A stretch of 10,128 nt of DNA from Coriobacteriales bacterium (GTDB lineage: Bacteria > Actinomycetota > Coriobacteriia > Coriobacteriales > UBA8131), in the NCBI GenBank assembly GCA_031276475.1, contig JAISMZ010000282.1:1-10128 (forward strand). The letters run 5' to 3'. The notes below the pieces were generated by a model. It was not told the origin of the DNA. It saw only the letters and a program-made list of their open reading frames with translations, and did no database searches. A program made the translations under genes and the position numbers. Shown piece after piece: positions 6,585 through 10,128 of this stretch; position 1 is the first letter of the stretch, and every line of letters begins with the position of its first letter.

Positions 6585-9158
6585 ATGCCCCAGATTCCTC
6601 ATTACCCCGCAAGTGACGGCACCAGGCGTTATGCCACCTGCTCGACCGCAGGACCGATGTTCGCCTATGCCAAAGACGACCGAATCGTGCGTATTGAACC
6701 CATGCGCTTTGAGCCTGAAGAGGTAAAGTCATGGAGCTTGAACAGGCACGGTAAGGAGTACAAGCCACCGCTGATCCATCCCTTGTTGCAGTGGGGTCTG
6801 GCTTCGGGTAAGCCGACCGTCTACAGCGAAAACCGGGTCAAATATCCCATGAAGCGCGTGGATTGGGATCCCTCTGGTGAACGCAATCCTCAAAATCGCG
6901 GCATCAGCGGCTATGAGCGCATCAGCTGGGACGAGGCCTATGGCATCATCGTTGCCGAGATGCAGCGTATTGGTGAGAGCTTTGGTCCTTCAGCCTTCTG
7001 TTATTCGATGAGCGCTCATCCTGAGTGGGGGTCGTTGCACTTTGTCTTTAGCGACCTCTTTCGCTTCTGGCACATGGTCGGTGCTACCAACCGTGAGTTC
7101 ACACCAAATTCCTGGGAGGGCTGGGCCTGCGGCGCGCCCTTCCTCTGGGGCTACTGGCAAGGCCACGGTCTGCCACCGGCAACCGACAGCCTGCAAGACA
7201 TCACCTACCACTCCGAGACGATAATTCTCTGGGGCACCGATCCGCTGATGCACAATACCTATAACGGCATCGACGAGGCGCGCATCTGGAAGTACTGGAA
7301 GGATCTCGGCAAGCACATCATCGTCATCGACCCGCTTTATAACGAGACGGGCATGTGGGCCGCCGACTCCTGGATTCGTATCATCCCCGGTACCGACAAC
7401 GCCTGCGGTGCAGCCATCGCTCACACCTGGATCAGCGAAGGGCTTTACGACCAGGATTATCTGGATACCCACTGCATCGGCTTTGACGAGGAGCATCTGC
7501 CTGTTGGGGCTCCAGCGGGCAGCTCGTTTAGGGCTTACATCATGGGCGAGGCCGACGACGGCATCGTCAAGACTCCCGAGTGGGCTGAGCCCATCTGCGG
7601 CATTCCCGCCCGCGTCATCCGTGCCATCGCCCGCGAATGGGGCTCGCGTCCCACAAGCATGTGGGTGCTCACCGGCGGCGCCTGTCGAAGAACCTTTGCC
7701 CATGAGTTTGCCCGCCTGTTTGGGACACTGTGTGCCATGCAGGGTTGCGGTAAGCCGGGTTATCCGATGCTCAGTCCCGGGCTCTTTTTGGCCGGTCCCT
7801 ACGACGGCGTGCGTCAGCTTGGTCCCACAGGCTATGCCGACGGGGGCATGAATGTAGTTTTGGAGAATTACTATCCAAATACCGTTAAACAAACCATCAC
7901 CTTTCAGAAGTTTCGGGATTGCATCGAGAATCCACCGCAGAAATGGCATGGCGGTCATCAGGACAACTTTAACGCCGAGATGTATCTGGAGACCTGCGAG
8001 TATCCGATGAAGGGGCACTCTGAAGTGCGCCTGCTCTGGCAGCGGGGAGGCACGCTTACCAACCAGCCCGGCAAGATGCTGCGCGACCACGTTGCCTATA
8101 AGAGTGAAAAGATCGAGACCTTCATCGTTACCGACGTGGTCTTTAACCGCGACTGCCGTTATGCCGACATCGTCTTACCGGTTACCACGCTGTTCGAGCG
8201 GCAGGATCTCACCGAGCCGGGCTCCGTGGGCCAATATGTTCCCTCGGCTTATGTGGGGCTGCGCAGCGCGGTCTTCTCTCACAAGATCATCGAACCGATT
8301 GGCGAGAGCCGCTCCGACCTGGCGATCTTTGAGGAGTTAGCCGAGCGCCTGGGTTTGGCGGAGCAGTTCATGGAGGGCAATACCGAGGACAGCCTTCTGG
8401 AGAAGATGTATGCAAGAACTAACATCCCGCTCTCCTATCAGGACTTCAAGGAAAAAGGTTACTATGTCTGGCCCGCCCTGGACGACTATCAGCCCGGCCG
8501 TCAGATGAAGGAGTTTTACGAGGATCCCGAGAACAATCCGCTGGATACGCCAACCGGGAAGATCGAAATCTATTCCACCCTGATCGCGGAGTTCTACGGT
8601 ACCGACAATCCGGAGATTCCGGTAACGCCGCGCTATATCCAGGAGCGGGAAGGCCGCTACGATCCGCTGGCGCAGAAGTATCCTCTGCAAGACCTGCAGG
8701 CACATCCCAAGTTTCGCTTTCACGGCAAATTTGACGACTGCGAATGGCTCAGCGAGAACTACAAAGTCTACGGCCCTGATGGCTATCCCTATGAGCCGGC
8801 CTATCTGAATCCCGAGGATGCCAAAAAATATGCTGTTGAGAATGGCGATATCATCCGCGCCTACAATGACCGTGGCGGCGTGCTGGCTGGAGTGCAGGTT
8901 ACCCATCGGGTTACTCCCGGAGTGATCTGGTTGACCTATGGTGCCTGGAATGATCCGCTGGAGGCAACGCCCAGCATGTTGGATCGCTCTGGTGACATCA
9001 ATGCCATCACCAATCCCGACCCGATGTCGGTTCACCATGTTGGCGGCGCCTATAACTCCACCCTGGTTGCCATCGAGAAGGTTGATCTGGACGAGTTGGC
9101 GGCGCGCTACCCGGAGGGCTTTGCCGGCAAGTATTCAACCTGGAACTGGAAGGGGTAA
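6585..9158 (+). CDS. athL: Pyrogallol-phloroglucinol transhydroxylase-like large subunit (AthL family, bis-MGD molybdenum)
   Basis: Catalytic subunit, 857 aa against about 874 for Pelobacter acidigallici AthL, whose enzyme moves hydroxyl groups between 1,2,3-trihydroxybenzene and phloroglucinol without net redox. Family stretches seen: STAGPMFAYAKDDRIVRIEPM (20-40, written in parts: AGPMFAYAK, RIVRIEPM), YPMKR (87-91), GERNPQ (98-103), YERISWDEA (110-118), SWEGW (176-180), GGACRRTFAHEFAR (364-377), MQGCGKPG (385-392), and NDRGGVL (761-767) in the C-terminal domain. As in AthL there is no N-terminal [4Fe-4S] Cys motif and no Tat signal. Compared with the AthL structure (recalled): Mo ligand Ser175 is Ser176, catalytic His144 is His145, Tyr404 is Tyr417, but catalytic Asp174 is Asn175. 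The substrate or mechanism may therefore differ; a related trihydroxybenzene-type or dehydroxylation reaction is possible. First gene of an operon with the small subunit 3 bp downstream. Confidence 0.9.
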   Translation: MPQIPHYPASDGTRRYATCSTAGPMFAYAKDDRIVRIEPMRFEPEEVKSWSLNRHGKEYKPPLIHPLLQWGLASGKPTVYSENRVKYPMKRVDWDPSGERNPQNRGISGYERISWDEAYGIIVAEMQRIGESFGPSAFCYSMSAHPEWGSLHFVFSDLFRFWHMVGATNREFTPNSWEGWACGAPFLWGYWQGHGLPPATDSLQDITYHSETIILWGTDPLMHNTYNGIDEARIWKYWKDLGKHIIVIDPLYNETGMWAADSWIRIIPGTDNACGAAIAHTWISEGLYDQDYLDTHCIGFDEEHLPVGAPAGSSFRAYIMGEADDGIVKTPEWAEPICGIPARVIRAIAREWGSRPTSMWVLTGGACRRTFAHEFARLFGTLCAMQGCGKPGYPMLSPGLFLAGPYDGVRQLGPTGYADGGMNVVLENYYPNTVKQTITFQKFRDCIENPPQKWHGGHQDNFNAEMYLETCEYPMKGHSEVRLLWQRGGTLTNQPGKMLRDHVAYKSEKIETFIVTDVVFNRDCRYADIVLPVTTLFERQDLTEPGSVGQYVPSAYVGLRSAVFSHKIIEPIGESRSDLAIFEELAERLGLAEQFMEGNTEDSLLEKMYARTNIPLSYQDFKEKGYYVWPALDDYQPGRQMKEFYEDPENNPLDTPTGKIEIYSTLIAEFYGTDNPEIPVTPRYIQEREGRYDPLAQKYPLQDLQAHPKFRFHGKFDDCEWLSENYKVYGPDGYPYEPAYLNPEDAKKYAVENGDIIRAYNDRGGVLAGVQVTHRVTPGVIWLTYGAWNDPLEATPSMLDRSGDINAITNPDPMSVHHVGGAYNSTLVAIEKVDLDELAARYPEGFAGKYSTWNWKG
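9150..9155 (+). promoter_or_regulatory. Ribosome binding site of the small subunit gene, inside the large subunit's end
   Basis: AAGGGG directly abuts the large subunit's TAA stop and lies 6 nt before the next ATG. This points to translational coupling of the two subunits. Confidence 0.65.
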
Positions 9159-9161
9159 AAG

Positions 9162-9983
9162 ATGAAGACTATCCTGGTTGATCCCGACCGCTGCATGCAG
9201 TGCTGCAACTGCCAGAATGCCTGCAAAGATGAACATTGCGACAACGACTGGTCGCCCATTGCGCTGCCCCAGGGACGTCATCAGTTCTGGATTCAGGTGC
9301 GCGAGCAGGAGGTTGGCCAGGGCACGCGGATGAAGCTGAACCGGGTGCCCGTTCTCTGCCAGCAATGCGCTGACGCACCGTGCATGAAGGTGGCTGGTGA
9401 GGCGATGTATCGCCGAGAAGAGGGCTATGTTCTCATCGATCCCGCCAAGGCAAAAGGCCTGAAGAAACTGGTAGACGCCTGCCCGTACGGAGTAATTTAT
9501 TACAACGACGAGCTTGACATGCCGCAGAAATGCACGATGTGCGCGCACCTTTTGGACATGGGTTGGGACAGGCCTCGCTGCGTGGCTGCCTGCCCGGCCG
9601 ACGCCCTCAGTTATGTGGATGTTGACGAGTTGACCTGGGATAATATGTATGCTCCGCTGGAGCGGCTGAACCCCGAGTTTGGCACCAATCCGCAGGTAGC
9701 CTACGTGAACCTGCCCAAACCCTTCATTGCAGGCGCGGTATACGATCCTAAGGGCGACCGATGCCTGGAAGGCGTCAAGGTTAAGGCGACTCATATGGTA
9801 ACCGGCAAATCATGGAAGACGCGCAGCGATAACTATGGAGAATTCCGCCTCCGGAGGCTCGATCCCGGTTATTATACGGTCGCCTTTGATCTGTGCGGTT
9901 ATTCATATAAGGAGATCTCCAAAGTGGACGCGCGCCGGTGCCCCGATCTTGAAGATATCCAACTATATCCAAAAGCAGAATAA
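9162..9983 (+). CDS. athS: Transhydroxylase-like small subunit: three-cluster ferredoxin domain plus beta-sandwich tail (AthS family)
   Basis: Iron-sulfur partner of the preceding large subunit, 273 aa, the size expected for AthS. Cluster ligands: C11, C14, C17, C21; C66, C69, C74; C107; C124, C127, C140, C144. That is 12 cysteines, enough for three [4Fe-4S] clusters. The DmsB/PsrB-type fold has a fourth cluster, but here its positions are lost (Ala78 in motif 2; no Cys before C107 in motif 3), which matches AthS. Residues ~185-273 form a carboxypeptidase-regulatory/transthyretin-like beta-sandwich (FIAGAVYDPKG, DNYGEFRLRRLDPGYYTV), another AthS hallmark. There is no signal peptide, so the complex is cytoplasmic. 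The start is 3 bp after the large subunit's stop. The clusters may have a structural rather than electron-transfer role if the reaction is redox-neutral, but this cannot be read from sequence. Confidence 0.92.
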   Translation: MKTILVDPDRCMQCCNCQNACKDEHCDNDWSPIALPQGRHQFWIQVREQEVGQGTRMKLNRVPVLCQQCADAPCMKVAGEAMYRREEGYVLIDPAKAKGLKKLVDACPYGVIYYNDELDMPQKCTMCAHLLDMGWDRPRCVAACPADALSYVDVDELTWDNMYAPLERLNPEFGTNPQVAYVNLPKPFIAGAVYDPKGDRCLEGVKVKATHMVTGKSWKTRSDNYGEFRLRRLDPGYYTVAFDLCGYSYKEISKVDARRCPDLEDIQLYPKAE

Positions 9984-9987
9984 TAGC

Positions 9988-9994
9988 GGAGGAG
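9988..9994 (+). promoter_or_regulatory. Ribosome binding site of the zinc-ribbon gene
   Basis: GGAGGAG, 5 nt before the ATG at 10000. It is the strongest such site in the window and argues that this truncated frame is a real gene. Confidence 0.8.
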
Positions 9995-9999
9995 ATATC

Positions 10000-10128
10000 A
10001 TGTGTTTCAGACCACCAACCATCGAGGTAGATGAATCCCCAACGTGCCCGGAGTGCGGCGCCGATCTGTTCATCGGCGCCAGCAAATGCTCTCAGTGTGG
10101 TGCGACCGTAAGGGCGCAGGCACCAAAA
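10000..10128 (+). CDS. Small zinc-ribbon protein, partial (cut by right edge)
   Basis: The first 43 residues are visible and the frame runs off the window without a stop. After the opening MCFRPPTIEVDESP there is a zinc-ribbon or rubredoxin-like pair of knuckles, CPECG (16-20) and CSQCG (30-34), i.e. C-x2-C-x10-C-x2-C, able to bind one Zn or Fe. The gene starts 16 bp after the small-subunit stop with a strong ribosome site, so it is part of the same operon. Its role is unknown. It could be an electron carrier, a metal or cofactor insertion helper, or the N-terminal part of a longer protein. Confidence 0.8.
   Translation, partial: MCFRPPTIEVDESPTCPECGADLFIGASKCSQCGATVRAQAPK

Noticed and set aside
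6451..6726. 91-codon plus-strand frame overlapping the large-subunit start
   Set aside because: No ribosome site, and it overlaps the well-supported transhydroxylase start in another frame.
6990..8090. 366-codon open frame on the minus strand
   Set aside because: It lies antisense to the transhydroxylase large subunit, which has clear family motifs; the antisense product resembles nothing known.

Overview
The window appears to come from a strictly anaerobic, fairly GC-rich bacterium, most likely an actinobacterium of the Coriobacteriia (Eggerthellaceae-like). The basis is a LuxR-type regulator whose sensor part is about 12 membrane helices, a form abundant in that group, set beside bis-MGD molybdenum enzymes of the kind that act on aromatic hydroxyl groups. 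This placement is inference: no rRNA or marker gene is present.

Layout from left to right. (1) 1-1310, minus strand: an OafA/YrhL-type acyltransferase-3 membrane protein, cut by the left edge inside an Ala/Glu/Arg linker encoded by 18-bp tandem repeats. (2) 1311-1547: a short gap with a perfect 13-bp hairpin, probably the end of the next transcription unit. (3) 1548-4187, minus: a single-subunit molybdopterin/[4Fe-4S] enzyme of the acetylene-hydratase-like branch. (4) 4188-4414: its control region, with two nested or adjacent dyads. (5) 4415-6085, minus: the membrane LuxR regulator. (6) 6086-6584: a 499-bp divergent control region, partly rich in A-tracts. (7) 6585-9158 and 9162-9983, plus: an AthL/AthS pair, the two subunits of a pyrogallol-phloroglucinol transhydroxylase-like enzyme. 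(8) 10000-10128, plus: the start of a small zinc-ribbon protein in the same operon, cut by the right edge.

Together the genes look like a ligand-inducible module for anaerobic conversion of a polyhydroxylated aromatic (polyphenol-type) compound. A membrane-anchored transcription factor would sense the compound and switch on two different cytoplasmic molybdenum enzymes on either side of it. The AthL-like protein keeps the Mo-ligand Ser and the catalytic His and Tyr of the Pelobacter transhydroxylase but has Asn where the catalytic Asp should be. The other enzyme keeps the acetylene-hydratase architecture but has His where the catalytic Asp should be. So both are recognisable by family, while their substrates may be new. 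The hexamer TACTAC/GTAGTA appears as an inverted pair in front of the acetylene-hydratase-like gene and as a direct pair in front of the regulator, making it a candidate shared operator.
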